Below, piece after piece: positions 48,369 to 60,488 of a stretch of DNA of 64,000 bases; the first letter of the stretch is position 1; every line of letters starts with the position of its first letter. A program made the position numbers and the translations under genes. Under the pieces are notes generated by a model that had not been told where the DNA came from, made no database searches, and saw only the letters and a list, made by a program, of their open reading frames with translations. Source of the DNA: Halomonas qaidamensis (GTDB lineage: Bacteria > Pseudomonadota > Gammaproteobacteria > Pseudomonadales > Halomonadaceae); contig NZ_CP080627.1 in the NCBI RefSeq assembly GCF_025917315.1, positions 2,232,001-2,296,000 on the forward strand, read 5' to 3'.

Positions 48369-49574
48369 TCAGTCGATTAGATCTGCTTCGCGATAGCCAA
48401 TCAAATACAGCACCGCATCAATCCCCAACGTTGAAATTGCTTGGCGGGCCTGGGCACGAACCACCGGCTTAGCACGAAACGCGATACCTAGCCCTGCTTT
48501 CGCCAGCATCTTCAGATCGTTAGCGCCATCGCCGACGGCAATGGTCTGCTCTAAAGTAAAGCCTTCCCGTAGCGCAATTTGCTCCAAAAGATCGGCTTTA
48601 CGCTGGGCATCAACAATCGGCTCTTTGACTTCGCCAGTCACCTTGCCATTTTCGATCACCAGCTCATTGGCATGGATTTCATCAAAGCCAAGCTTATCCT
48701 GAAGATGACGGGCGAAGTAGGTAAACCCTCCTGAGAGGATCACGGTGCGGTAACCAAACCGCTTTAAGTTCGCCATTAGCCGTTCAACGCCATCCATTAG
48801 CGGCAGCTCAGCGGCGATCTCCTTCAAGACGGCTTCGTCTAAACCGGCTAACTTACTCATACGCTCGCGGAAGCTCTCTTGAAAATCCAGCTCGCCACGC
48901 ATTGCTCGTTCGGTTACGTCGGCGACTTCATCGCCTACGCCATGACGACGTGCCAGCTCATCAATTACCTCGGTTTTAATCAAGGTCGAGTCCATATCAA
49001 AACACACTAAGCGACGGTGCCGACGCCAGATAGTGTCTTCTTGAATAGCAATATCGACTCCATGCTGAGCGCCCAGTGCTAGGGCCTTTTCGCGCAAGGC
49101 CTCTAGCTCCGCATCGCTACCCCTAAGCCAACACTCAACACAAGCACCGTTAGCTGGCGCATCTCCTTCAAGCGCTTCACGGCCTGAAAGGCGATGGATC
49201 AGCTCAACGGTTAGACCAAACTCAGCCGTTAGCGCGCCTACTTCAGCTAATATACCAGCAGGCAATTTAGGAGCTAGTAGGCTTAAAATCAGCCTTGGTT
49301 GGCTGGCTTGTTCGCTCCAGCGCTGGTAATCCTCACCACTCACCGCAATTGCCTGTACGTCTAACCCTAATGTATCCCCCGCTTCGCTTAGAGCGGCTTC
49401 CAAAGCACTGTCGTGATTAAGCCCCACCAACATTTCCAACGAGAGCATGCCAAACGTCACGCTTTGATTTATATCCAACAGACGAGCGCCCCCTGCCGCC
49501 AGTGCCTTACCCAGGCCAGCCAGCTGTCCTGGGCGCGCAACACCGGTCGCACGAATCAGATAACGCGTTGCCAT
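48369..49574 (-). CDS. serB: Phosphoserine phosphatase
   Basis: SerB hydrolyses O-phosphoserine to serine. This 401-residue form has two N-terminal ACT-like regions (about residues 1-170) and a HAD phosphatase domain with nucleophile Asp in CFDMDSTLIKTEVIDELA (about residue 193), motif II VILSGGFTYF, and motif III/IV VGDGANDLKMLAKAGLGIAF. The ACT-bearing long form is common in Pseudomonas and Mycobacterium and can respond to serine. It starts four bases after the parC stop, so it is probably transcribed with parC. Confidence 0.95.
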   Translation of the reverse strand: MATRYLIRATGVARPGQLAGLGKALAAGGARLLDINQSVTFGMLSLEMLVGLNHDSALEAALSEAGDTLGLDVQAIAVSGEDYQRWSEQASQPRLILSLLAPKLPAGILAEVGALTAEFGLTVELIHRLSGREALEGDAPANGACVECWLRGSDAELEALREKALALGAQHGVDIAIQEDTIWRRHRRLVCFDMDSTLIKTEVIDELARRHGVGDEVADVTERAMRGELDFQESFRERMSKLAGLDEAVLKEIAAELPLMDGVERLMANLKRFGYRTVILSGGFTYFARHLQDKLGFDEIHANELVIENGKVTGEVKEPIVDAQRKADLLEQIALREGFTLEQTIAVGDGANDLKMLAKAGLGIAFRAKPVVRAQARQAISTLGIDAVLYLIGYREADLID

Positions 49575-49577
49575 GAC

Positions 49578-51833
49578 TTACTCCCCTGCTTCTAAACGGT
49601 CGACTTTTTGGAAACCACGCGGCAATTTGCTGCCTCGTCTACCGCGCTCACCACGATAATACGCGAGATCGTCGGCTTTCAGGGTTAGCTTACGCTTACC
49701 GGCATGAATAATAAGCTCACTCTTATCTGCCACGATGGCAATGTCACGCACAAACTCTTCACGCCGAGCCGCACGCGGGCCGGGGATATCGAGCATTTTG
49801 TTGCCTTTCCCTTTAGCCATTTCAGGCAGCTGGTCTAACGGAAACAGCAGCAACCTACCTTCGTTGGACACCGATGCTACCCACAGGCCTTCACCTTCCG
49901 GCACTTCCACAGGGGCCATCACGCTGCAGCCTTTCGGTACGCTGAGTACCGCTTTACCGGCTTTGTTTTTACCAGTCAGAGCGCCAAGCTGGGCTACAAA
50001 CCCATAGCCACCGTCGCTGGCCAGTACAAACCGTTTGGTGGGCGGTGCCAGCATTAACCCCGCCATTCGTGCACCTGCCGCCACATTGACCCGCCCAGTG
50101 ACGGGCTCACCTTGGCCTCGGGCGCTGGGCAAATTATGCGCCGCTAGGGTATAGGCGCGGCCGGTGTCATCTAGTAGCACTAAGGGTTGATTGGTTTTAC
50201 CGCGCGCCGCTAGCTGGAAGCTATCGCCTGCTTTATAAGAAAGCCCTTCAGGGTCAATATCGTGGCCTTTTGCTGCACGAATCCAGCCTTTGTCAGAGAG
50301 CACCACGGTAATCGGATCGGCGCCTAGCAGCTCAACTTCAGAGAGGGCCTTGGATTCTTCACGCTCGACCAGCGGCGAACGACGCGCATCACCATGCTCT
50401 TTACCCGCCGCGCGGATCTCTTTTTCAATCAGTGTGGTCAGCTTGGCTTCACTGCCTAGCAACCCTTGTAGCGACTTACGCTCTTTCTCAAGCTCATCCT
50501 GCTCACCACGGATTTTCATCTCTTCCAGCTTGGCAAGATGACGCAGCCGCAGCTCTAGAATTGCTTCAGCTTGTCGTTCAGAAAGACCAAAAGCAGCAAT
50601 CAGCGCCGACTTTGGCTCATCCTCTTCACGAATAATACGGATCACTTCGTCGAGGTTGAGATAAGCCGTTAGCAGCCCTTCTAAAATGTGCAGTCGGTCT
50701 TCGACCTTGCCTAAGCGGTGCTCTAAACGACGACGTACCGTGGCACGTCGAAAACGCAGCCATTCACTCAGCATATCGGCTAGTGGCATCACACGGGGGC
50801 GGCCATCTAGGCCGATCACGTTCATGTTTACCCGCACGTTCTTTTCCAGATCCGTGGTGGCAAACAGGTGCGCCATTAGCGATTCAACATCCACACGATT
50901 TGAACGCGGCTCAATCACTAAGCGAGTCGGCTCTTCGTGGGTGGACTCATCGCGCAAGTCAGCAACCATCGGCAGCTTTTTGGCCTGCATTTGCGCGGCG
51001 ATTTGCTCTAACACTTTGGCACCGCTGACCTGATAAGGCACGGCGGTAATCACGATATTGGCGTCTTCACGTACATAGCGGGCGCGTAGTTTGACCGAGC
51101 CACGTCCAGACTCATAAAGCTTACGCAGGTCTGCTTTGGGCGTGATGATTTCCGCATCGGTGGGGAAGTCTGGCGCGGGTACGAACTCCATCAGGTCGAC
51201 GGTAGTCGCTTCGGGGTTGCGCAGCAGATGGCAGGTGGCTTCGACCACCTCCGTCACGTTGTGCGGCGGAATATCGGTTGCCATGCCGACCGCAATGCCA
51301 GTGCCGCCGTTGAGCAGCACGTGAGGCAGACGCGCAGGCAGCACCACTGGCTCTTGCATTGTGCCGTCGAAGTTCGGCGTCCAATCCACGTTGCCCTGGC
51401 CCAGCTCGCTAAGCAGCACTTCCGCAAACTTAGAAAGCTTGGCCTCGGTGTAGCGCATGGCAGCAAAGGATTTGGGGTCATCAGGGCTACCCCAGTTACC
51501 TTGCCCGTCTACTAGCGGATAGCGATAGCTAAACGACTGGGCCATGAGCACCATCGCTTCATAGCAAGCACCATCGCCATGGGGGTGAAACTTACCCAGC
51601 ACATCACCCACGGTACGCGCTGATTTTTTGTACTTAGCATTGGCGTGCAGCGCCAATTCACGCATGGCATAAATAATCCGCCGCTGCACAGGTTTCATGC
51701 CATCGCCAATATTGGGCAAAGCACGGTCTAAAATGACGTACATCGAGTAGTCGAGGTACGCTTTTTCGGTGTAATCGCGCAGGGACAGCCGTTCGACGTC
51801 ACCCTCTGCTACCTGAATATCCATGTCGATCAT
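49578..51833 (-). CDS. parC: DNA topoisomerase IV subunit A
   Basis: ParC is the DNA-cleaving subunit of topoisomerase IV, which decatenates daughter chromosomes. The 751-residue chain shows the winged-helix catalytic region with [19 protein letters not shown] (about 68-86) and the active-site tyrosine in [11 protein letters not shown] (about residue 127). The quinolone-resistance region reads [10 protein letters not shown], with Ala and Cys in the segment and Glu/Asp positions otherwise ordinary. The C-terminal beta-pinwheel domain follows from about residue 500. parE lies upstream, separated from it by the chemotaxis receptor gene. Confidence 0.96.
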   Translation of the reverse strand: MIDMDIQVAEGDVERLSLRDYTEKAYLDYSMYVILDRALPNIGDGMKPVQRRIIYAMRELALHANAKYKKSARTVGDVLGKFHPHGDGACYEAMVLMAQSFSYRYPLVDGQGNWGSPDDPKSFAAMRYTEAKLSKFAEVLLSELGQGNVDWTPNFDGTMQEPVVLPARLPHVLLNGGTGIAVGMATDIPPHNVTEVVEATCHLLRNPEATTVDLMEFVPAPDFPTDAEIITPKADLRKLYESGRGSVKLRARYVREDANIVITAVPYQVSGAKVLEQIAAQMQAKKLPMVADLRDESTHEEPTRLVIEPRSNRVDVESLMAHLFATTDLEKNVRVNMNVIGLDGRPRVMPLADMLSEWLRFRRATVRRRLEHRLGKVEDRLHILEGLLTAYLNLDEVIRIIREEDEPKSALIAAFGLSERQAEAILELRLRHLAKLEEMKIRGEQDELEKERKSLQGLLGSEAKLTTLIEKEIRAAGKEHGDARRSPLVEREESKALSEVELLGADPITVVLSDKGWIRAAKGHDIDPEGLSYKAGDSFQLAARGKTNQPLVLLDDTGRAYTLAAHNLPSARGQGEPVTGRVNVAAGARMAGLMLAPPTKRFVLASDGGYGFVAQLGALTGKNKAGKAVLSVPKGCSVMAPVEVPEGEGLWVASVSNEGRLLLFPLDQLPEMAKGKGNKMLDIPGPRAARREEFVRDIAIVADKSELIIHAGKRKLTLKADDLAYYRGERGRRGSKLPRGFQKVDRLEAGE

Positions 51834-51845
51834 ATCCTACCTTAA

Positions 51846-51873
51846 CAACAAAACCGCCCCAGTCGGGGCGGCT
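51846..51873 (-). terminator. Rho-independent terminator after the chemotaxis receptor gene
   Basis: On the minus strand CCGCCCC (pairing 51865-51871) and GGGGCGG (51854-51860) form a 7-bp GC stem around a 4-base loop, followed by TTTTGTTGTT. It lies between the receptor stop (51908) and the parC start (51833), so it isolates parC-serB from the receptor transcript. Confidence 0.85.
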
Positions 51874-51907
51874 GATAAGCGGACACACGGCCACTTAGCA
51901 TGGCACG

Positions 51908-53875
51908 CTATGTTAATTGATACCTTTCATGCGACGCATCCGACAGTGCAGGAGCCTGCGATACCGCCTGCGCACCGCCGTGAAACTCATCTAGCAAGCC
52001 TTTTAAACGCTGGGCCTGTAACGACAGTTCATTAGCAGCCCCTGCGGCCTGGCTGACTAAGCCTGCATTCTGCTGGGTCACCGTATCCATCTGCGTTACC
52101 GCTCGGTTAATCTCGTCAATGCCGTTGGTTTGTTCGCTGGAAGCTTGGCTGATCTCGCTAATGCGTGCTGTTACTTCCTCAATGGCGACGACAATCTCTT
52201 TCATAGCGGATTCAGCCTCTTGAGCATAACCGCTGCCCGTCGCGATCTGCTCAGACGTGGTTTTGATCAGCCCATTAATATTCCTGGCCGATGCAGCACT
52301 GCGCGAGGCAAGCTCACGTACTTCACTGGCAACAACCGCAAAGCCTCTCCCGTGCTCACCCGCACGCGCTGCTTCTACCGAGGCATTCAGCGCTAATATG
52401 TTGGTTTGAAATGCAATATTTTCGATTACTTGAACAATTGAAGCGACTTCAACCGAGCTTTCGTTGATTGCTTCCATAGATTGCGCCAGCCTCGATACCT
52501 GCTGGCCGCCGCGTTTTACTTTATCCGCTGATTCTTTTGCCCGCAGGTCGGCCTCTTGAGCATTGTCAGCGTTACGCTTCACCGTAGCCGCCATCTCTTC
52601 CATCGTTGATGACGTTTCCTGAAGAGAAGCCGCCTGTTGTTCTGTTCGGCTAGAAAGCTCCGTATTGCCTGCCGCTATTTCAGTGGATTCGCTGGCAATG
52701 GCATCGGCCACACTCCGCACGTCACCAAATAGCCGCTGTAGCTTCTCCGAGTATCGATTAACAGCACGGCGCAGTTCACCAATCTCATCCTCACGATAGA
52801 TCGTTAGCTCTCGACTCGAGTTATCCTGACCCAGCTGATCGATTTGACGCGTGGTACTGCGTATTTGCGCTAGCAAAATACGACCACCCCACCAGCCAAG
52901 CCCCAGCAACAGAGCCAGCAAAGGGACGATAAATAGCAGCAGGTCACGTGTTAACGTGCGCGCCAAAGCCGTGACTTGCTCGCTAGGCGTTACTAACCCA
53001 AGCGTCCACCCTGTACGTGGCATGTCAAACAAGCGCACTTCAGCAGGCTCTGCTAACACGCCTGCGCTTTCGATACTCGCTTGTTCCCGGCCAGCAGTTA
53101 TCGCCGTAACAACAGGCTGAAGCCAGGGCATATCACGGACAACGTCAGCTAAACCTTTCATTTCATCAGAGGCTTGCTCTACTCCAGGTAGGTCAATGAC
53201 ATTGCGCTCATTATCCAACACAAAGGCGTAACCGCCTGTACCACCGCCATTTTCCGCAAGAAACTCGGCCACGCCGCCTAGCTGCATATCAATGGTGGCT
53301 ACACCTGAAAAAGCGCCATCGATATAATACGGAACACTACAGGTCACCATGGCGACCCCTGTCGCTGGGTCGCGGTACGCGGCAGACCAAACGCACTGTC
53401 CTGGCGTCGCATCGCGAGCACTGCTATACCATGCTTCGTCGTGGTATGGAGCAATAGTGCTTGCGTTGTAATCATCCAGAAACTCCAACGCTCCCTGAGC
53501 ATTACGTGCCCAGAAAAAGCTGAAGCGCTCGACACCCGGCGAAAATGCGCCTGGCTCAGGCCAAATACCGCCTCCGGCAATTGTCATATTGCCATTATCA
53601 TCGACCACATTGGGCAGTGCTTGCTGGTAAATCGCTTCATCTTGAGGAAGCGACTCGGCCAACGCCGCTAAGCTCGAGGTATTCCCCTCGACACGAGCCA
53701 ACTGGCCATTCAGCGCATTCACGATAGAGCCGCCCGTACGCTCAATCAGTGACTGACTTGCATCGATCACTAACGGCTGGCCACGCCATGCCATCACGCC
53801 GTAAATACTGACAGCCATTAGTAGTGTTAACACCACTGCAGACAACGTTAACTGCCGAGAGATTGTGTTGAACAA
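51908..53875 (-). CDS. Methyl-accepting chemotaxis protein with Cache-type sensor domain
   Basis: A 655-residue chemoreceptor. A first membrane helix (about residues 10-28) leads to a large periplasmic double-Cache sensor (about 30-305) with [20 protein letters not shown] and [15 protein letters not shown] typical of dCache_1. A second helix (about 310-335) is followed by HAMP-like [13 protein letters not shown] and a long signalling domain whose hairpin tip reads [18 protein letters not shown] and continues [20 protein letters not shown]. The ligand is unknown; this Cache type often binds amino acids or organic acids. No C-terminal CheR-tethering pentapeptide (NWETF-like) is present. Confidence 0.93.
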   Translation of the reverse strand: MFNTISRQLTLSAVVLTLLMAVSIYGVMAWRGQPLVIDASQSLIERTGGSIVNALNGQLARVEGNTSSLAALAESLPQDEAIYQQALPNVVDDNGNMTIAGGGIWPEPGAFSPGVERFSFFWARNAQGALEFLDDYNASTIAPYHDEAWYSSARDATPGQCVWSAAYRDPATGVAMVTCSVPYYIDGAFSGVATIDMQLGGVAEFLAENGGGTGGYAFVLDNERNVIDLPGVEQASDEMKGLADVVRDMPWLQPVVTAITAGREQASIESAGVLAEPAEVRLFDMPRTGWTLGLVTPSEQVTALARTLTRDLLLFIVPLLALLLGLGWWGGRILLAQIRSTTRQIDQLGQDNSSRELTIYREDEIGELRRAVNRYSEKLQRLFGDVRSVADAIASESTEIAAGNTELSSRTEQQAASLQETSSTMEEMAATVKRNADNAQEADLRAKESADKVKRGGQQVSRLAQSMEAINESSVEVASIVQVIENIAFQTNILALNASVEAARAGEHGRGFAVVASEVRELASRSAASARNINGLIKTTSEQIATGSGYAQEAESAMKEIVVAIEEVTARISEISQASSEQTNGIDEINRAVTQMDTVTQQNAGLVSQAAGAANELSLQAQRLKGLLDEFHGGAQAVSQAPALSDASHERYQLT

Positions 53876-54050
53876 AGCTATTCCCCTGTCTATGAGCGTT
53901 TTTTACGCGTCTTAGTATGTAATAAGCTACCTAATTCAACTATCGGCCAAATAGCATGGCACTGTAATAATGCCTGTTAACGTCTGCCTGACAAGTTGGC
54001 TTCACGCCTCTGGTCGTTACAATGAGGCTGATGACCTCTCTATGGGGTAA

Positions 54051-56030
<1,980 letters not shown>

Positions 56031-56100
56031 TTACAAAAGAACACAGGATAGCGGAAAAGCAAAAAGCTGTATATCCAGCCATGACAATCAGAATAAGGCG

Positions 56101-57795
56101 TTACTCCTGTTCTGATGCCCAAAACGCGCCAATCAAGCCACGGCTGGAGGCATCCATGCGCGAAATATCGCCTTCACCATCGATAATCGCCTGGGTATCG
56201 GTGGCAATTTTCTTACCCAGCTCTACCCCCCATTGATCAAACGGGTTGATATCCCAAATGACCGCCTGAACAAATACTTTGTGCTCATATAGAGCAATCA
56301 GCGCACCCAAGGTGAAGGGCGTTAACTTATCCAGCAGCACCGTCGTAGAAGGTTGGTTGCCACGATAACGTTTGTGCTCAGGGCGAGGGCCTTCATCGTC
56401 GAGGGCGTCATCCCCCAGCATCAGCACCCGCGACTGGGCAAAGCAATTCGCCAGGGCTAGGCGGTGTTGCGCTTTTAAATGGCGACGCGTGTCGGGATCT
56501 TCGACCTCATCATAGCGCTTCAGCGGCGCAATAAAATCGCAGACCACCGGCTGGGTGCCCTGGTGAAGCAGCTGATAAAAGGCATGCTGCGCATTAGGGC
56601 CTAGCTGCCCCCACAGCACCGGGCAGGTCGAGTAGTTCACCGCCTGACCTTGGCGGGTCACCGACTTGCCGTTGGACTCCATCTCTAGCTGTTCAAGATA
56701 AGCAGCAAAGTATTCTAAACGTCCGTCGTAAGGCAGTATTGAATGGGCGCGGATATCCAGAAAATTAACGTTCCAGATACCGGCGAGTCCCAGCAACACG
56801 GGCAGATTATCTTCCATCGGCGCATCGCGGAAATGGCAGTCCATGGCATGAGCGCCTGCCAGCAGTTCACGAAAGTTATCCATCCCCACCACAAGCGCAA
56901 TCGGGAGGCCAATAGTGCCCCATAAGGAGTAGCGTCCGCCGACCCAGTCCCAAAACATCAGCTGATGATCCGAGGTAATACCCCATTCGCTCATTTTCTC
57001 GGGACTCGCCGACACACCAATAAAGTGCTGACGAACAATTAGTTCAGCACTTAATGGCGCAGCGGTCGGTAGATCACCGTGAGCTGATAGCTTTCCTAAT
57101 AGCCAGTCTTTAGCCGTATTAGCATTGGAAAGCGTGTCGATGGTGGTAAACGACTTTGACGATAAAACGAACAGCGTGGTTTCTGGATTAAAACGGCTTA
57201 AATAATCTGCCAGCTGAGAGCCATCCATGGTGGACGCAAAGTGTACCTCCAACGGATGCCTCCCTTTGGGGCGGTAGTCCGCTAACGCGTGGGTGACCAT
57301 GAGTGGGCCTAAATCTGATCCCCCCACCCCCAGGTTCACCACATGGCGGATCGGCTTACCGGTTGCACCGCGCCACTGGCCCGCCTGCAGCCGCTGCACC
57401 AAGCACTCCATCTGGGCAAGGCTGTCATGAACCGACGCCACCACATCTTCGCCTTCTACTTCAAGGGAGGCATCTGCGGGTAAGCGCAAAGCCGTATGTA
57501 ACGCTGGTCGATTTTCGCTGACGTTGACCCGTTTTCCGCTTAGCAGCGCATCAATTGCTGCTGGCATACCCGCCTCATGCGCTAGTGCGAGTAAATGTTC
57601 AAGCGTATCGTCGTCCCAGCGCTGCTTGGATAGGTCTAAGGTCAGGCCTGCTACCTGACGCGTAAAATTCACCCAGCGACTGTCGTCATCACCAAATAAG
57701 TTCTTTAAGTGGACGTGCCGCAGCGCTTCAGCATGATGCTTCAACGTCTGCCATGCAGGTAGCGTATCGGGAGTCGTGCGTGTTGCTGAAGCCAT
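56101..57795 (-). CDS. pgi: Glucose-6-phosphate isomerase
   Basis: Pgi interconverts glucose 6-phosphate and fructose 6-phosphate. The 564-residue protein carries the phosphate-binding SSKSFTTIDTLSN (about 213-225), the signature DWVGGRYSLWGTIGLP (about 281-296) and HKVFVQAVIWDINPFDQWGVELGK (given in part, about 508-531) with the catalytic lysine near the end. Length is slightly above the E. coli enzyme (549). It is divergent from cmoA, with the 114 bases between them holding a CTGTT-ATA-AACAG dyad at 57834-57846. Confidence 0.96.
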   Translation of the reverse strand: MASATRTTPDTLPAWQTLKHHAEALRHVHLKNLFGDDDSRWVNFTRQVAGLTLDLSKQRWDDDTLEHLLALAHEAGMPAAIDALLSGKRVNVSENRPALHTALRLPADASLEVEGEDVVASVHDSLAQMECLVQRLQAGQWRGATGKPIRHVVNLGVGGSDLGPLMVTHALADYRPKGRHPLEVHFASTMDGSQLADYLSRFNPETTLFVLSSKSFTTIDTLSNANTAKDWLLGKLSAHGDLPTAAPLSAELIVRQHFIGVSASPEKMSEWGITSDHQLMFWDWVGGRYSLWGTIGLPIALVVGMDNFRELLAGAHAMDCHFRDAPMEDNLPVLLGLAGIWNVNFLDIRAHSILPYDGRLEYFAAYLEQLEMESNGKSVTRQGQAVNYSTCPVLWGQLGPNAQHAFYQLLHQGTQPVVCDFIAPLKRYDEVEDPDTRRHLKAQHRLALANCFAQSRVLMLGDDALDDEGPRPEHKRYRGNQPSTTVLLDKLTPFTLGALIALYEHKVFVQAVIWDINPFDQWGVELGKKIATDTQAIIDGEGDISRMDASSRGLIGAFWASEQE

Positions 57796-57909
57796 ATGCC
57801 CTCTCCTGTGGCGTCATTCCGTGCAGCAGTAATCTGTTATAAACAGGTCTGTTCTGGTCTTACAAGGGCGCGTAAACTACGCAGCCTCATTAATAATCCT
57901 GGCTTGCCC

Positions 57910-58653
57910 ATGAGTGATGCATCTTACCGCGACGCTATCTTTTCAACACCCCTAGATAAGGTGGCAAGGTTCTCCTTCGACGAGCAGGTTGTTGCCTGCT
58001 TCCCTGATATGATCCGCCGTTCAGTGCCTGGTTATGGGCAAATTCTCGGCATGTTGAGCTTAATTGCCCAGCGCCACCTACGTCATGGTGCGCATGTTTA
58101 CGATTTAGGTTGCTCGCTAGGCGCATCAGGCTTAGCGCTGGCTGGGGCACTTCCCGCCGATGCCTTTCGCTATACCGGGGTAGACCTTTCACCCGCCATG
58201 GTGGCCAGGGCCAAGCAAACGTTTTTAGAAGAGTGCCCTGACCACGCCATGCAGGTTGAAGAAGCTGACATACGCACCCTTGAGTATGTGCCTTCTGGCA
58301 TGATTATTCTCAATTTTACCCTGCAGTTTTTGCCACCCGCTGACCGCGATGCGCTGTTGAAGCGGCTTTTTGATGCCCTTGAGCCTGGCGGCGTACTGAT
58401 TTTGTCGGAAAAAACTATTGATGCCGATGAGCGAGACAACGCTTGGCGTGTTGAGCGCTACCATGACTTCAAGCGCGCCAACGGCTACAGCGATATGGAA
58501 ATCAGCCAAAAACGTACAGCGCTTGAAAACGTGCTGATTCCCGATACGCTCGACGCCCTACATGGCCGTTTAGCCCAAGCAGGCTTTCCCCGTTCGATGA
58601 CGTGGTTTCAGTACTTGAACTTTACCTCGCTGATTGCCTTTAAGGAGGGTTAA
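57910..58653 (+). CDS. cmoA: Carboxy-S-adenosyl-L-methionine synthase
   Basis: CmoA makes carboxy-SAM from SAM and prephenate for wobble uridine modification. The ATG at 57910 gives 247 residues (MSDASYRDAIFS), the usual length; the frame is open further upstream but without homology. The methyltransferase fold shows HVYDLGCSLGASGLALAG (about 59-76), VDLSPAMVARAKQ and IILNFTLQFLPPADRDALL. It is followed at once by cmoB, whose start lies one base after this stop, with AAGGAGG inside the end of cmoA. Confidence 0.96.
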   Translation: MSDASYRDAIFSTPLDKVARFSFDEQVVACFPDMIRRSVPGYGQILGMLSLIAQRHLRHGAHVYDLGCSLGASGLALAGALPADAFRYTGVDLSPAMVARAKQTFLEECPDHAMQVEEADIRTLEYVPSGMIILNFTLQFLPPADRDALLKRLFDALEPGGVLILSEKTIDADERDNAWRVERYHDFKRANGYSDMEISQKRTALENVLIPDTLDALHGRLAQAGFPRSMTWFQYLNFTSLIAFKEG

Positions 58654-58654
58654 G

Positions 58655-59686
58655 GTGGCGCTGTTACCCGATGACCATCGCGTGCTTTACCAAGCTTTTC
58701 TAGACCAAGCCAGCCAGGACGCCGCACTGACGCCGTGGCTTGCCAAACTGCCAGAACAGCTGGCAAACGGGCTAGACCGGCAGCGCCACGGCGACCTCTC
58801 TGCTTGGGAGAAAGCCGTTGCCAAACTGCCTGCCCTGCCCGAGGAACGCCATGTCGACCTCACCAGCGATACAGTCAGCATTGATGTTGCGTTGAGCGAT
58901 AGCCAGAAGCGCCAATGCTTTAACCTGTTGCGCAAGCTTTCGCCCTGGCGCAAAGGGCCCTTTCGATTAGGCGGCATTGAGATTGATACCGAATGGCGTT
59001 CCGACTGGAAGTGGCAACGAGTTGCTCCACATCTTGCGCCGCTTAAATACCGTAAGGTATTGGATGTTGGTGGTGGCAGCGGCTACCACGCCTGGCGTAT
59101 GGCTGGTGAAGGGGCGTCCTTTGTGTTGGTGATAGACCCGTCACCACGTTTTTATTGGCAGTTTCAAGCAGTGCGCCACTTTGTTGGTGAAGCCGACGGC
59201 GGACGCACCCAGTTTCTGCCAGTCGGCATTGAGGATGTACCAGAAAAGCTAGCCTTTTTCGATACGGTATTTTCCATGGGCGTGCTCTACCATCGCCCTT
59301 CACCTCTTGAGCACTTACAGCAGTTAAAAGAGGCGCTCGCGCCCGGTGGCGAATTAGTGCTGGAAACACTGGTGGTAGAAGGCGATGAGCAAACCGTGTT
59401 TGTGCCCGGCGAACGCTACGCAGCAATGCCTAATGTCTACTTCCTGCCCTCTTCAAAAGCACTCTGTCACTGGCTTACACGGTGTGGCTTTACCAATGTG
59501 CGCGTGGTCGACGAAGCGGTAACAACACTGGAAGAGCAACGCTCAACCGAGTGGATGACGTATCAGTCGCTTGCGGACTTTCTCGACCCCAACGATCCAA
59601 CCCGCACCATTGAAGGCTACCCTGCTCCGCGCAGAGCAGTCATTATTGCCAATAAGCCCACCGCCGTGATTAGTTCGCCAACCTAG
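58655..59686 (+). CDS. cmoB: tRNA U34 carboxymethyltransferase
   Basis: CmoB transfers the carboxymethyl group of carboxy-SAM to 5-hydroxyuridine-34, giving cmo5U in tRNA. The start is GTG at 58655, with AAGGAGG at 58642-58648 six bases before it, giving 343 residues; the ATG-less upstream extension is discarded. The SAM-binding core reads VLDVGGGSGYHAWRMAGEG (about 129-147), and the family segments PLKYRKVLDVGG and FSMGVLYHRPSPLEHL are present. It is translationally coupled to cmoA, which supplies its cofactor. Confidence 0.96.
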   Translation: MALLPDDHRVLYQAFLDQASQDAALTPWLAKLPEQLANGLDRQRHGDLSAWEKAVAKLPALPEERHVDLTSDTVSIDVALSDSQKRQCFNLLRKLSPWRKGPFRLGGIEIDTEWRSDWKWQRVAPHLAPLKYRKVLDVGGGSGYHAWRMAGEGASFVLVIDPSPRFYWQFQAVRHFVGEADGGRTQFLPVGIEDVPEKLAFFDTVFSMGVLYHRPSPLEHLQQLKEALAPGGELVLETLVVEGDEQTVFVPGERYAAMPNVYFLPSSKALCHWLTRCGFTNVRVVDEAVTTLEEQRSTEWMTYQSLADFLDPNDPTRTIEGYPAPRRAVIIANKPTAVISSPT

Positions 59687-59714
59687 TGCTGACGGTTGTT
59701 GAGCCAATAGACCT

Positions 59715-60389
59715 TCATCTTCTTAAGATCACCAGCCAGCGGCCAAGATTCATCACGCTGGCCAACGAGGCAGCCACGTAAGTAAATGCACAGGCGGTAA
59801 GTACATGGCGGGCACCGGGCATGTCATAGGGAGGCACGTACTCTTTCAGCAGCGGCAGCGCGCGGTTAAAGCTGGCATCGAACTCGACGGGTAGCGTCAC
59901 TAGATGGACCAGTGCGGCGGTGCCAAAGCTGATCACCGCCATCGCAATGACCACTGCCAGCCCACCAGGCAGCCTGGTAAGCACAAACAGAAAGGGCGCG
60001 GCCATCATTAAAATAGCACCCAACTTTTCTGCCTTTTGCGCTACTTGAACCAAGCGGCTTCTGGCTAGCAGGGGTGCGTAGCCTTCATGGTGTTGAATAG
60101 CGTGCCCAACCTCGTGGGCAGCGACGGTCACCGCTGTGAGCGAACGGCCATCATAATGCTCGGGGGTTAAGCGCACACAGCGCGATTCAGGATCATAATG
60201 ATCGCCAAATTCGGTACGCTCAACGCTCACGCCTTCAACACCTAAACGACGCAAAAGATGCTCGGCAAGTTCCGCGCCAGTGCCAGGGTAATCATCCCGC
60301 CCACGGGTATGGCGTTTTAATACCCACTTTGCCCATAAATTGGGCAAAATAAAAATCGCCAACGCCAACACGATTAACACAATGAACAT
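59715..60389 (-). CDS. YugP-family neutral zinc metallopeptidase
   Basis: A 224-residue membrane-bound putative zinc peptidase. A first helix (about residues 2-20) anchors it, the zinc motif AAHEVGHAIQHHEGY (HEVGH at about 90-94) follows with a preceding helix, and two further helices lie at about 125-160; the C-terminal part contains EFDASFNRALPLL, in which an acidic residue may be the third zinc ligand. The start at 60389 is chosen because MFIVLIVLALAIF opens the anchor. Substrate and role are unknown for the family. It follows cmoB convergently with a 28-base gap. Confidence 0.88.
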   Translation of the reverse strand: MFIVLIVLALAIFILPNLWAKWVLKRHTRGRDDYPGTGAELAEHLLRRLGVEGVSVERTEFGDHYDPESRCVRLTPEHYDGRSLTAVTVAAHEVGHAIQHHEGYAPLLARSRLVQVAQKAEKLGAILMMAAPFLFVLTRLPGGLAVVIAMAVISFGTAALVHLVTLPVEFDASFNRALPLLKEYVPPYDMPGARHVLTACAFTYVAASLASVMNLGRWLVILRR

Positions 60390-60488
60390 GGTCACACTCA
60401 CCACTGATGAAGAACCTAATCTAACGACCCATTAACAAGTGTTTAGTTTTACCATGGCCACAAAACAGTCGCACTCACATTGAGCTAA

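Noticed and set aside
57834..57846. LexA-like site CTGTT-ATA-AACAG between pgi and cmoA
   Set aside because: The CTGT and ACAG halves are five bases apart, not eight, and neither gene is an expected SOS target. It remains a plain dyad.
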